From NCBI GenBank assembly GCA_964455095.1, contig CAYVUV010000093.1, positions 20,899 to 84,898 on the forward strand: a stretch of 64,000 bases of DNA, read 5' to 3'. Origin of the DNA: CAYVUV01 sp964455095. Lineage in GTDB: Bacteria > Desulfobacterota > Binatia > HRBIN30 > CADEER01. The notes beneath the pieces are model-generated. The model saw only the letters and a program-made list of their open reading frames with translations, did not search any database and was not told where the DNA came from. The position numbers and the translations under genes were made by a program. Shown here in pieces: positions 26,701-33,854 of the stretch (position 1 is its first letter; the number at the start of each line of letters is the position of its first letter).

Positions 26701-26749
26701 CCGGCGCAACGAGGAGCGCCAGGGCCAGAAGCCGCGCCAGACGGGACAC
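23714..26749 (-). CDS. Beta-propeller/GT-C (PMT-like) fusion membrane protein, copy 2
   Basis: The 1011-aa product is collinear with copy 1 along its whole length. It has a signal peptide (MSRLARLLALALLVAPVAAA), propeller blades (LDDDSVLVVDLGARRVLLVD, AVPLANGNILVASNEGQGW), a linker with transmembrane helices, then a GT-C domain with IGYFPDFVHHDHGLLGHEVL and LYSRQPYVLDPVAPFLFSLY. The C-terminal periplasmic tail, with its SFIVLPGRAADRR stretch, is also shared. The pair arose by duplication but has diverged well beyond recent copies, so the two probably act on different substrates. It starts 13 bases after the GT2-methyltransferase stop. Confidence 0.8.
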   Translation of the reverse strand: MSRLARLLALALLVAPVAAAADVSSTTVGDGASLAIEYDEQFRPLRRLSGLQRPTDVTALDDDSVLVVDLGARRVLLVDADGTLRWSVAIDGMPVRARPRPGGGYLITLVDAVIALRADRSVEWRLAVANARAAVPLANGNILVASNEGQGWLTELTPAGEVIWRSKPLGYRSATGEWVAEAPGRTFRSLWALDVAPDGTVFTADSDGVQLCLLAPDYTPRAVVPAPLSVSDTRLGPHAEQVFVSPEVGRVWVRTADGRERSFAPEHQPVVASLSPRGTLWVGLNVVPEAAVLNASAARAESPPVVAWHQRALPLPLMAVALALFVVWRRRGEYRRGEAQRPPTPRVATAHRQLGAWGAAALAAGVAVLVASSYQAWREIVLAQLALGTAERMWWFVACCVVAGVALRGLNALVGSAVTLSSFVPAGWRDPPPAAAGPSRSLTIATAVSLAACIAVLRLWPEQQALAMALWTMAQIWILAAAWPPAVAPRTERTAPVARAALAVVLLAAAGLRFWQIGYFPDFVHHDHGLLGHEVLKTLRGDWQSFFERVHSVGRPALLPYLAGLRLFGIEYWVLRLPAAVAGVAVVCGTYLLGRELFNGRTGLIAALLVAVNHVLVLYSRQPYVLDPVAPFLFSLYCAAVGLRRGSRWHGCLAGVLGGWALMAYYVSMTFVPIAATLLLYVAVRYPRRLWRSRAVLGWLVAGACVVYLPMLAAESGISHRANSIVVFLHPDGSINWDPALWAYQLGRSFGAIVYWGTGSWGVISRSPVCIGVSACLFGIGLTYLLLSWRTPATCAVLATIGLSIFLGSAVLPTPPSDYHFLSGVVAILLVAAVALDRGLALADGTPRPVRLLAQAAVLGLLALVASRDLRSAWNAVSRPRASDGRTAFRAQADVMAARFIGAHPAYRHYLVRSRDELTAVSPILAFFGDDADVSDLSRELGGALPVEPVEPAAGASFIVLPGRAADRRAIEAMYPGAESNEVLCDHGQTLWTYLVSAESVRAARRDLAAP

Positions 26750-26762
26750 GCCCGGTTCGCCC

Positions 26763-28181
26763 TCAGTCCGGCCGGCGCGCCACAGCGATCAGCGACACGC
26801 CTTCCCAGGGCAGAATCGTATCGAGGCGGCGGAAGAGCCAGGTGAACAAGTTGACCATCTTCAGCTGGACCTTGCTGAAGTGGCGGCGCCTGAAGACGCG
26901 GCCGTTGAGGTACCAGGCCGGCGTGGTGACGCGGTTGAAATCGAAGATGCGCTCGACACCGAAGCCGCCCGACGTCAGCGCCGTCTCCAGCGTCGCGCGC
27001 GTGTAGCGGCGCTCGTGGCCGAGCACCTCGTCGAGGCTGCCGTAGAGCTCGGGGTCTTGCGGGACCAGAATGAGTGCCCGCCCGCCGGGCTCGAGCGCGT
27101 TGTACAGGTTCTGCAGCGCCCCGGCCTCGTCGGGCACGTGCTCGAGCACGTTCAGGCAGATGACGCTGTCGTATTGGCCGGTCAGCGGCGCGAAGTCGTC
27201 GGCGCGCGTCAGATCGACGCGGCGCACGTCCATGTACGGCTTGCCGTCGGAAAAATTGCGCAGATAGTCGATGTAGTACGGGTTGACGTCCGAGACCGTG
27301 TAGCGATCGCGCGGCAGCAGCGTCTGCGTCAGGCTGCCGAGCCCGGCGCCGACCTCGAGTACTCGAGCGCCGAGGTACGGCCGCAGCGCGTCGCCCATCC
27401 AGCGGTTGAACTTGGGCACGCCCGACATGTTGACCAGGATGTTCGAACCGTACTCGTCGGCGTTGTAGAGATCGTCGATCAGCCACCAGTGCAGCATGGC
27501 GCCGAAGGCCAGCAGCGCATCCTTGAAACCGATCTTCTTGCCCTCTTCGTAGGTGCGACCGGCGTACGAGATCGGCACCTCGAACATGCGCGCGCCGCGC
27601 TTGGCGAGCTTGATCGTCAGCTCGGGCTCCATGCGGAAGTCCGGGCTGCGGATCGGAATCGACTGCAGGAGGCGTGTCCGCACCGCCTTGTAGCAGGTCT
27701 CCATGTCGGTGAGGTTGACGTCGGCGATCAGGTTGCACAGGAAGGTGAGCAGGCGATTGCCGACGGCGTGGCGGAAATAGAGGACGCGCCGGTATTCCGA
27801 GGCCAGGAAGCGCGAGCCGAACACCGCGTCGGCGGAGTCGCGCACGAACGGCACCATCAGCTTGACGAGGTCCTGCGGATCGTACTCCAGGTCGGCGTCC
27901 TGGATCACCGTCACCGTGCCCTGCGCGCGCGCGATGCCGGTGCGCACGGCGGCGCCTTTGCCCTGGTTGCGCTCGTGCTCGATGTAGGTGATGCGGTCGG
28001 GATGCGCGGCGGCGAGGCCGGCGAGGATCTCGCGCGTGCCGTCCTTCGAGCCGTCGTCGACGATGATGAGATCGAGGCGGCTGATCGTCGGGCTCTCGAC
28101 GGCGAGCACGCGCCGCACCGCCTCGGCGACGAGGTAGCGCTCGTTGTAGACGGGCATCACGACAGAGAGGTGCACGGACAT
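26763..28181 (-). CDS. GT2 glycosyltransferase-SAM methyltransferase fusion
   Basis: The product is 472 aa from ATG 28181; a start 12 codons upstream is open. Residues 5-235 are a DPM1-like GT2 domain: LSVVMPVYNERYLVAEAV, LIIVDDGSKDGTREIL, the DxD-type VIQDADLEYDP and IPIRSPDFRMEPELTIKLAK. Residues 255-470 are a class I methyltransferase: RVLEVGAGLGSLTQTLLP (SAM loop), SVICLNVLEHV and FGVERIFDFNRV. DPM1-like enzymes make polyprenyl-phosphate sugars, the donors of the GT-C enzymes encoded on both sides. The fusion could make and methylate the lipid-linked sugar; the exact product is unknown. Confidence 0.85.
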   Translation of the reverse strand: MSVHLSVVMPVYNERYLVAEAVRRVLAVESPTISRLDLIIVDDGSKDGTREILAGLAAAHPDRITYIEHERNQGKGAAVRTGIARAQGTVTVIQDADLEYDPQDLVKLMVPFVRDSADAVFGSRFLASEYRRVLYFRHAVGNRLLTFLCNLIADVNLTDMETCYKAVRTRLLQSIPIRSPDFRMEPELTIKLAKRGARMFEVPISYAGRTYEEGKKIGFKDALLAFGAMLHWWLIDDLYNADEYGSNILVNMSGVPKFNRWMGDALRPYLGARVLEVGAGLGSLTQTLLPRDRYTVSDVNPYYIDYLRNFSDGKPYMDVRRVDLTRADDFAPLTGQYDSVICLNVLEHVPDEAGALQNLYNALEPGGRALILVPQDPELYGSLDEVLGHERRYTRATLETALTSGGFGVERIFDFNRVTTPAWYLNGRVFRRRHFSKVQLKMVNLFTWLFRRLDTILPWEGVSLIAVARRPD

Positions 28182-28238
28182 GGCGGTCCACTTACCTGTG
28201 CGTTCAGGAGGGCGCAAGCGCCGATTGCCCCGCCCGGG

Positions 28239-30902
28239 TCACTTAACGTAGGCGAGCGGGCGCACTTGCCAGCCGCCGTCGAGCGCGTCGACCACCGTGG
28301 CGAGGGGCATCTGCTCGTGCGCCAGCGTGTCGGGCCACCCCTTGACCATGAACCAACCGCCGGGGTCGCCGCCCGCCGGGCGCACGCGTAGCTCGACCGG
28401 CTGACCGGGGACGAGACGACTGGCAGGAACGGACAGCAGCACGACGCCGGAGTTGCCGGCGAGCGCCATCTTCGACAGGAAGGTCATTTTGTAGCCGTTG
28501 CCTTCCCAGCTGCGCGCGCCCTGCTCGGGCCCGCTGGTGAAGGTGAGCGCCGACTCGCCGTTGACCGACAGCAGGAAGTCCGCGCGCTCGTCGGAGGTCG
28601 AAGCGGTGAAGGCGAAGATGGCGCGCTCCGCCAGCGGCGGCGGCGCTGTCTTCCAGGCGATCTGGGTCTGTGGGCCGATGCCGGCGCGCCACGACTCGGA
28701 ACCGCCGCGGTAGTCGGGATAGGTCAGCTCGTGCTGGGTGAAATCGGTGGCGGCGGCGAAGCCCTCCACCAGCTGCACGGCGGTATCGCGCACCTCGGCG
28801 GGCGGCGGCTGCCATTCCGGCGGCGGCAGGCGCGCCGTGGTGATGATGTCGGCGAAGTCGTGCCCCTGGGCGTCGACCAGGCGCGGCGCGAATTCCCAGT
28901 AGGCGATGCTCTCGCAGGTGTTGATCAGCAGATAGTGCACGCCGGCCGTCAGCGTCACCGGCCGGCGCATGGTGTTGTTGGCGATGACCAGCGGCCACGG
29001 CGTCAGCAGGCGGCCGTCGAGCCAGGCGCGCAACGGGTCGCCCCACGAGCCGCCGAGCTCGAGGTAGGCCTCGCGGTCGGTCGGCACGGTCACCTGCGTC
29101 AGCGCATAGGCGCAGACCCACTCGGGGTTGCCCGGCGAGCGCGGATCGGCGGTGGCGTAGTAGCGGTTGAGGTCGACCTGAGCGGCGCCGGTCTGCGCTG
29201 GCCGCCAGCTGGTCTCCCCGAATGCGCCTTTGACCGGCGCGTTCGGCAGATGCACGGGATCGATGAAGTCCTTGCCGACGCCGGTGTTGTCGCGGTTGGG
29301 GAACGGGCCCAGTGCCAGCCAATTGCCCAGGAACTGCTTGCGCGCCCGCACGTCGGCGACGACGAACGCCACGCTGCCGCCCGGCGCGATAATCTCGCGC
29401 TTGACGGTGTAGTCGCTGAAGATGTCGACGTCGGACGGGTGCAGGCCGAACAGGAGGCGCTGGCCCATCTTGTAGCGGTGAAACTCCTCGGGCTTCACCA
29501 CCAGGTAGCCGGGATCGCGCCGCTCGAGCCACTGGTGCGGGTCGACGCGGTTGTAGAACAGCGGGAAGATGTACGGCTGATTGGCGTCGGTCATGCTGAG
29601 CATCAGCACGTCGTAGTTGGCGCGCTCGCTCTCCATGTACGCGATCATGTCGCGATAACCGTACTGAAAGCCGCTCGGCGTCGGCCCCGCGTAGGCGGCG
29701 TAGTCGGTGAAGTAGGCGCGCAGATAGCGCTCCATCTGCACCCCCAGCACGACCAGGGCGGCGATCGCGGCCAGTGCCTGCGCGCGCGGCGCCAGGCGGG
29801 GCCGCGCGCGCAGCAGCCAGCCGAGGCCGCGCAAGGCGCCGGCGAAGCCGATGCCGGTCAGCAGGCAGATGGCGGGCACGCCGACGATCGAGCGCGACGC
29901 GGTCGGGATCTCGGTCATCAGGCTCGGGCCGACGGGATAGAGCACCAACCACCACAGCAGCAGCTTGCCGGGCCGGCGGCGCTCGACGGCGACCAGCACG
30001 ATGCCGAGCAGGAAGAACGGCACGAAGAACGTGTACAGCTCGCCGAAGTCGCGCACGGCGTGGCGCGCGATGGGATCGCCGCGCTCGATCAGGAAGGACG
30101 GCGAGAAGAACTGGCGGTAGTTCTGCGCGAAGCGCTCGAACTGTGGGCCCCACGGCTGGGTGCGGTCGGTGAACGTCGTGCGGCGGAAGTAGACGGTGCC
30201 ACTGCCCTGCTGCTGGGTGAAGAAGATGGCGGCCGGCGCCAACGTCACGACCGCCAGCGCGCCGGCGGCGAGCACTTCGCGCCAGCGCCGCACCAGGGTC
30301 GGCGCGTACAGGGCGGCGAAGCCGAGCAGGAACAGCGGCACGAACAGCGCCGCGATGGCGTACGAGTAGATGCAGAAGCTGAAGAACAGCAGCGCCGCGG
30401 CCAGGGATCGATACCCCTGGACGAAGCGCACCAGCTTCAGTGCGCCACAGACGAACAGGAACGGAAAGGCAATGAGCTCGAAGGCGATGCGGCTGAAGTG
30501 CAGGTGCCAGGGACAGACGGCGAGAAAGAGCGCCGCCCACAATCCGACCCACGGACCGTACAGCGCGCGGCCGAGGAAAAACACGGCGATCACCGTGCCG
30601 GTACCGAACAGCGCCGACGTCAGGCGGGTGCTGAACTCGTCGAGCCCGAGCAGCGTGACGGGGATGCTGGCGGCATAGATGAAGACCGGGTTCTTGTAGG
30701 CGACGCTGAACGACCAGACATAGAGCGGCAGGCGCTTGCCGTTCTCGTCGAGACCGGATTGGGCGAGTGAGAAGGCGTTGTAGCCGAGCGCGGCCTCGTC
30801 GCAGAACAAACCCGCCGGTACGTCGCGCAGCTCGTAGACGCGCAGCCCGGCTGCCAACGCCACCACCACCGCCAAAGCTGCCCACTGCCGCGCGCGATTC
30901 AT
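28239..30902 (-). CDS. GT-C (PMT/ArnT-like) glycosyltransferase with large periplasmic C-terminal domain
   Basis: The 887-aa product has about 12 transmembrane helices over residues 1-410. The first periplasmic loop carries GLFCDEAALGYNAFSLAQSG with the Asp-Glu typical of GT-C active sites, then PLYVWSFSVAYKNPVFIY. Residues 420-887 form a soluble part with jelly-roll/PA14-like segments (AYLELGGSWGDPLRAWLDGR and LLINTCESIAYWEFAP). It is the first gene of the minus-strand operon ending at 18891. It is clearly homologous to the second half of the double GT-C protein at 38792-43063. Together they frame the accessory island in opposite orientation. Confidence 0.85.
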   Translation of the reverse strand: MNRARQWAALAVVVALAAGLRVYELRDVPAGLFCDEAALGYNAFSLAQSGLDENGKRLPLYVWSFSVAYKNPVFIYAASIPVTLLGLDEFSTRLTSALFGTGTVIAVFFLGRALYGPWVGLWAALFLAVCPWHLHFSRIAFELIAFPFLFVCGALKLVRFVQGYRSLAAALLFFSFCIYSYAIAALFVPLFLLGFAALYAPTLVRRWREVLAAGALAVVTLAPAAIFFTQQQGSGTVYFRRTTFTDRTQPWGPQFERFAQNYRQFFSPSFLIERGDPIARHAVRDFGELYTFFVPFFLLGIVLVAVERRRPGKLLLWWLVLYPVGPSLMTEIPTASRSIVGVPAICLLTGIGFAGALRGLGWLLRARPRLAPRAQALAAIAALVVLGVQMERYLRAYFTDYAAYAGPTPSGFQYGYRDMIAYMESERANYDVLMLSMTDANQPYIFPLFYNRVDPHQWLERRDPGYLVVKPEEFHRYKMGQRLLFGLHPSDVDIFSDYTVKREIIAPGGSVAFVVADVRARKQFLGNWLALGPFPNRDNTGVGKDFIDPVHLPNAPVKGAFGETSWRPAQTGAAQVDLNRYYATADPRSPGNPEWVCAYALTQVTVPTDREAYLELGGSWGDPLRAWLDGRLLTPWPLVIANNTMRRPVTLTAGVHYLLINTCESIAYWEFAPRLVDAQGHDFADIITTARLPPPEWQPPPAEVRDTAVQLVEGFAAATDFTQHELTYPDYRGGSESWRAGIGPQTQIAWKTAPPPLAERAIFAFTASTSDERADFLLSVNGESALTFTSGPEQGARSWEGNGYKMTFLSKMALAGNSGVVLLSVPASRLVPGQPVELRVRPAGGDPGGWFMVKGWPDTLAHEQMPLATVVDALDGGWQVRPLAYVK

Positions 30903-31325
30903 CCGGTCCGTCTCGGCCGCACAGCGTAGCGATGCGCGCGCAGCAGGGCAAAGGCGGCGATGCGCCGGAGGCGCCGGGTGGTTGTGCCTGCCACTTCCGC
31001 AGTTCTGTCATTCCCGCGCAGGCGGACTCCATTTTGGGAAACGCTCAGCCCGTTGAAAGACGCTACGTCGCCCCTTCAGCCACCAACGATCACTCTGTGA
31101 CCTCCTCTCCCGCATTGCTCGCGGGAGAGGATTGAGGTGAGGGTTCCGCAACCTGAACGCCCTTGCGCTCCAAGGCCGAGCGCGGGGCCTGTGGGCTCTT
31201 CATCGGCCCGGTGCCACGGTCGGGCTGCGGCCAAGAACACGATGATCAACGGCGTCCCGTAGCCCGCGCACACCGGAGTTGGGAGCAAAAAGTACCTACG
31301 TCCCGGTACCCCGGCTGCTCATGCA
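30903..31325. other. Non-coding stretch between glycosylation operon and accessory island
   Basis: No convincing gene is visible. Short open frames here lack family features and ribosome binding sites. The only structured element is the REP-like hairpin at 31104. The promoter of the minus-strand operon beginning at 30902 should lie at the left end of this stretch, but no clear -35/-10 pair stands out. Confidence 0.6.
31104..31143. repeat. REP-like palindrome
   Basis: A perfect 10-bp stem, CCTCTCCCGC/GCGGGAGAGG (31104-31113 and 31121-31130) with a 7-base loop, is followed by ATTGAGGTGAGGG. This is the form of the widespread CCCTCTCCC...GGGAGAGGG...GGTGAGGG REP family, which is often mobilised by RAYT transposases. 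No such transposase is in the window. Confidence 0.7.
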
Positions 31326-31457
31326 AACTAACGGATGGCCGCTAAGCTGCGCCCGCGCGTGATGCTACCGCGATGCTTGTCGAGCACCATCGCTCGCACG
31401 GCTGAAACCCGCGGCCGCACCTTCAGCGGCTTCTTGGGCGGCGCGCGCCGGTTGCCG
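31326..31457 (-). repeat. Candidate degenerate attC, distal end of array
   Basis: Outer cores read GTTAGTT (31332-31326) and CGGCAAC on the minus strand. The arms GCCGCTGAAG (31430-31421) and CTTAGCGGC (31346-31338) pair with one extra G in the gene-proximal arm, the same side as the extrahelical base of the good sites. It starts three bases after the AbiJ-like gene stop. Cores deviate from consensus. Confidence 0.4.
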
Positions 31458-31459
31458 AG

Positions 31460-32317
31460 TCACAGTGGGCGGCCGCGCCGACCAGCAAGGACGGCGAGTA
31501 TATTGACAACTGAGGATGTTGCCTCCGCACACAGTGCTGCCATCCGAAAGTCGGCGGTCCGCTTATGTTGCAGCGCGAGTGCGAGGCGCACAGCGGCCTT
31601 TGCGTGAGCGCGAGCCTCCTCGTTAGAACTGCCAGCGAGTTCTGCAGAGAAGAACGCCTCAAGCATCCGCGCCGCGTCCGTCTCGCTTGGGGGCACAGCG
31701 CCCTGATGGGGGTGGCGGGCGGGTTCATACACCTCCTGAGCGACTGAGATGAGAACCTCGCGGCACAGCAAACCGACGGCCTGGTATTGCTCTTCGGATG
31801 CAGCTGTGTCGAGTCGGAGGCGGACCTCTTGCAGTTGGCGATCAACTTTCTGCCAGCCAGTAGGCTCTTCGAATACCTGGGTGCGGTGACCAATCTTCTG
31901 CGGCGCGAAGACCGGCTTCCCCGAGATCTGCTTCGCCTCGACGAGTGACCAATCGTCGGCAGCAAGTTCCCTGTTGTAGGCAGCGACGAGATCTCGGGCC
32001 GTGTCGGAATCCGGGCGAACCACTGGATGGACCGTCTCGCAAAGGAAACGCAAGAACTCGTTGTCGGGTACCTCAAGCAGGTTGAAACGCTGGTCGTAGA
32101 AGACCCAGTCCGCGTTCCAGTCAGAATTCATGATCCGATGCTTCCAAATGTCGCTCGCCGCGTTCTCGAACCGGTAGTCGGTCGAAGGCATAGAGGTCAG
32201 GTCGTAGATCCGCGCAAGGAAATCGTCCTCGCCAAGCCGACCCGCCCAGTCGGTGTCAGACGCGACGATGAAGTCGACGATCGCTCGCCGAGTGACTTCA
32301 GAGAGTTCGTTCGTCAC
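31460..32317 (-). CDS. AbiJ N-terminal-domain-like protein, putative anti-phage factor
   Basis: In this 285-aa product, residues 1-145 fit the AbiJ N-terminal domain type found in abortive-infection proteins: TRRAIVDFIVASDTDWAGRL, IYDLTSMPSTDYRFENAASD, IWKHRIMNSDWNADWVFYD and LVEAKQISGKPVFAP. The C-terminal half is helical (ASEEQYQAVGLLCREVLISV, AHAKAAVRLALALQHKR) and may be the effector or sensor part. AbiJ-type proteins cause growth arrest on infection. It lies 36 bases after the HEPN-motif gene on the same strand with no attC between, so the two probably form one functional unit within a cassette. The defence role is inferred. Confidence 0.65.
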   Translation of the reverse strand: MTNELSEVTRRAIVDFIVASDTDWAGRLGEDDFLARIYDLTSMPSTDYRFENAASDIWKHRIMNSDWNADWVFYDQRFNLLEVPDNEFLRFLCETVHPVVRPDSDTARDLVAAYNRELAADDWSLVEAKQISGKPVFAPQKIGHRTQVFEEPTGWQKVDRQLQEVRLRLDTAASEEQYQAVGLLCREVLISVAQEVYEPARHPHQGAVPPSETDAARMLEAFFSAELAGSSNEEARAHAKAAVRLALALQHKRTADFRMAALCAEATSSVVNILAVLAGRRGRPL

Positions 32318-32353
32318 TGGGGCCTCTTCGCGCTGCTCGCGTCGTCGATCGCA

Positions 32354-32965
32354 CTAGTGCACCACTCCTCGTTCCTTGAACTGCTCGTACAACTGCCTGA
32401 GTGTCTCGTCGTTTCCGTCCGCCACTTGAAGAAGCAGGTCGAGTACTGCCATCCGCATTGAAAAAGTGGTCTCGAGGTTGATCTCGTCCGAAGCGGTCGA
32501 GTCGAAGTCTGGGTTGGTGGGAATCTCCACTTCGCGAATCCACCAGACGTCGATCTTGCGAACGAGGTCGGCGATGGCGCATAGCAGGTCTGGGCGGACC
32601 TCTGAGTCGATGCTACCAAGAATCTTTGGGATGTGATGAGCGACGAAGTTCCGATGCTCTCGAATCTCACGGAGTCGGTCGAGATCGCCGTCGCTGAGTG
32701 CGCCGGAGTTTCGGAACCAGATACCCGACGCAAAAAATGGCATCTGATGAAGTGACAAGACTTTTGAACGGTAGTCATCACCGAGGATCGGCCCGTTGGC
32801 GTCCCATCCGTCCGAGAAGAAGCCCTCAAGATGCTCGATCAGCGCCTGCCTCAGGAATTCGTAGGCAGTAAGGAAGATCGAGGCGCGGATGAGGTTCGTG
32901 CGAAGCTCGTCCGGATTCAGGAGCTTCGCCCATCCGCGGAATATCTTGTCGCGTTCATCGTTCAT
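32354..32965 (-). CDS. HEPN-motif protein, putative RNase partner of the AbiJ-like gene
   Basis: The product is 203 aa from ATG 32965; upstream residues in the open frame are translated attC remnant. It is mostly helical. LREIREHRNFVAHHIPKIL (about residues 96-114) contains R-N-F-V-A-H, the Rx4H catalytic motif of HEPN ribonucleases. The surrounding helices (NLIRASIFLTAYEFLRQALI before, RPDLLCAIADLVRKIDVWW after) suit the HEPN bundle. HEPN RNases act in toxin-antitoxin and abortive-infection systems. Close coupling to the AbiJ-like gene suggests a two-protein system. I do not recognise a named family. Confidence 0.65.
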   Translation of the reverse strand: MNDERDKIFRGWAKLLNPDELRTNLIRASIFLTAYEFLRQALIEHLEGFFSDGWDANGPILGDDYRSKVLSLHQMPFFASGIWFRNSGALSDGDLDRLREIREHRNFVAHHIPKILGSIDSEVRPDLLCAIADLVRKIDVWWIREVEIPTNPDFDSTASDEINLETTFSMRMAVLDLLLQVADGNDETLRQLYEQFKERGVVH

Positions 32966-32966
32966 C

Positions 32967-33046
32967 AAAGTACCGGCGTTCCGCGGCGAAGGTAGAATCG
33001 AGCGAAGCCCCGTAGGGCGATGATCCGCTGCAAAGCCTGGTTCGGC
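32967..33046 (-). repeat. attC remnant between two HEPN genes
   Basis: On the minus strand the stretch begins with a good inverse core GCCGAAC (33046-33040) and CAGGCTTTGCAGCGG. Its translation PNQALQR is the kind of tail that read-through into attC sites produces. The far core is not recognisable, so the site looks decayed. Confidence 0.45.
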
Positions 33047-33064
33047 GGCATCCGTGGCCGGCAA

Positions 33065-33622
33065 CTAGATGTGACTGGGCACATAAAGCGGAAGTGCCTC
33101 GTTGCGGAGGCGCTCGAAGCCATCCCAAGCCAGAGCTCGATTGGGTCGGCGCGCGCGAGAGCGACTGGGACCTGGCTCCACGTCAACCAGATGACGGCCG
33201 ACCAGCTCGCTGAAGTCGTCGAAGGACTCGGACTGCTTGGGCACCGGGTAACGCCCCTCCCACTTTATGCACTCGCTCAGAATCTCGAGCAATCCCGCAT
33301 CGCGCTTGGAGACCGAAGCACCCGCGCTCCGCGCCAGTTCGACCAAGTTGTGATGGTGGGGCACGGTGCGCGCCTGAGAAACGAGGATCGCCTTGTAGAG
33401 GAGTTCGAGCGACATACCGCAGAGCATGCGAAACACGCCTGAGACGGCGGCCTTCATCTGGAAAGCAACCCCGAGCTCATACCGCTCGACGATTGTGGCG
33501 GAGACATCAGGATCCATGCTGTGCCAGACGGCGGCCGCAGCAGCATGAAGATCATTGGACTTGTTGAGCCAATACGTCGAGATCGTGTTTCGGCGTCTGA
33601 AAATGTCGTCCGCAACTGCCAC
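33065..33622 (-). CDS. HEPN-domain protein
   Basis: In this 185-aa product the central part, CGMSLELLYKAILVSQAR followed by HHHNLVELARSAG and ILSECIKWEGRYPVPK, is the common HEPN arrangement (G-x-SxE-x-x-xKA, HxLxxL, RYP). The Rx4-6H RNase motif is not obvious, so this may be a non-catalytic HEPN protein or use another active site. It is the only cassette gene whose start is far (123 bases) from the preceding attC core, so the cassette may carry its own promoter. A defence or toxin-related role is plausible but unproven. Confidence 0.7.
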   Translation of the reverse strand: MAVADDIFRRRNTISTYWLNKSNDLHAAAAAVWHSMDPDVSATIVERYELGVAFQMKAAVSGVFRMLCGMSLELLYKAILVSQARTVPHHHNLVELARSAGASVSKRDAGLLEILSECIKWEGRYPVPKQSESFDDFSELVGRHLVDVEPGPSRSRARRPNRALAWDGFERLRNEALPLYVPSHI

Positions 33623-33744
33623 GCTATAACTCCAACCGCTCGAGAGACGCCGTGCACGGGGTTCGGTCTGAAACCGCCTACGCTCGCGGTCAGCAGCGCA
33701 CGATCCACTTCACCTTCTCAGACATCTTGAACCTCGCGCATCCC

Positions 33745-33842
33745 GCCTAGCGCCTGGCGTTCAGCCGCGCGGGCCGAAACGCGTCGGCTCCCGCTGGTTG
33801 TTCGGCCCCGCGGCCCGCGTCGGCTGCAGCGCCTTGTTAGAC
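33745..33842 (-). repeat. attC site (98 bp)
   Basis: Minus-strand ends are GTCTAAC (33842-33836) and GCTAGGC (33751-33745, one mismatch to GTTRRRY). Inner arms CAGCCGACGCGGGCC and GGCCCGCGCGGCTG pair with one extrahelical A. The left part also holds a second, shorter site-like unit ending GTTCGGC near 33805, which hints at fusion of two sites. Confidence 0.8.
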
Positions 33843-33854
33843 CGACATCGAAGC

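Noticed and set aside
31335..31607. 90-codon plus-strand frame at the edge of the AbiJ-like gene
   Set aside because: It overlaps the end of a well supported minus-strand gene and the candidate attC, and has no recognisable domain.
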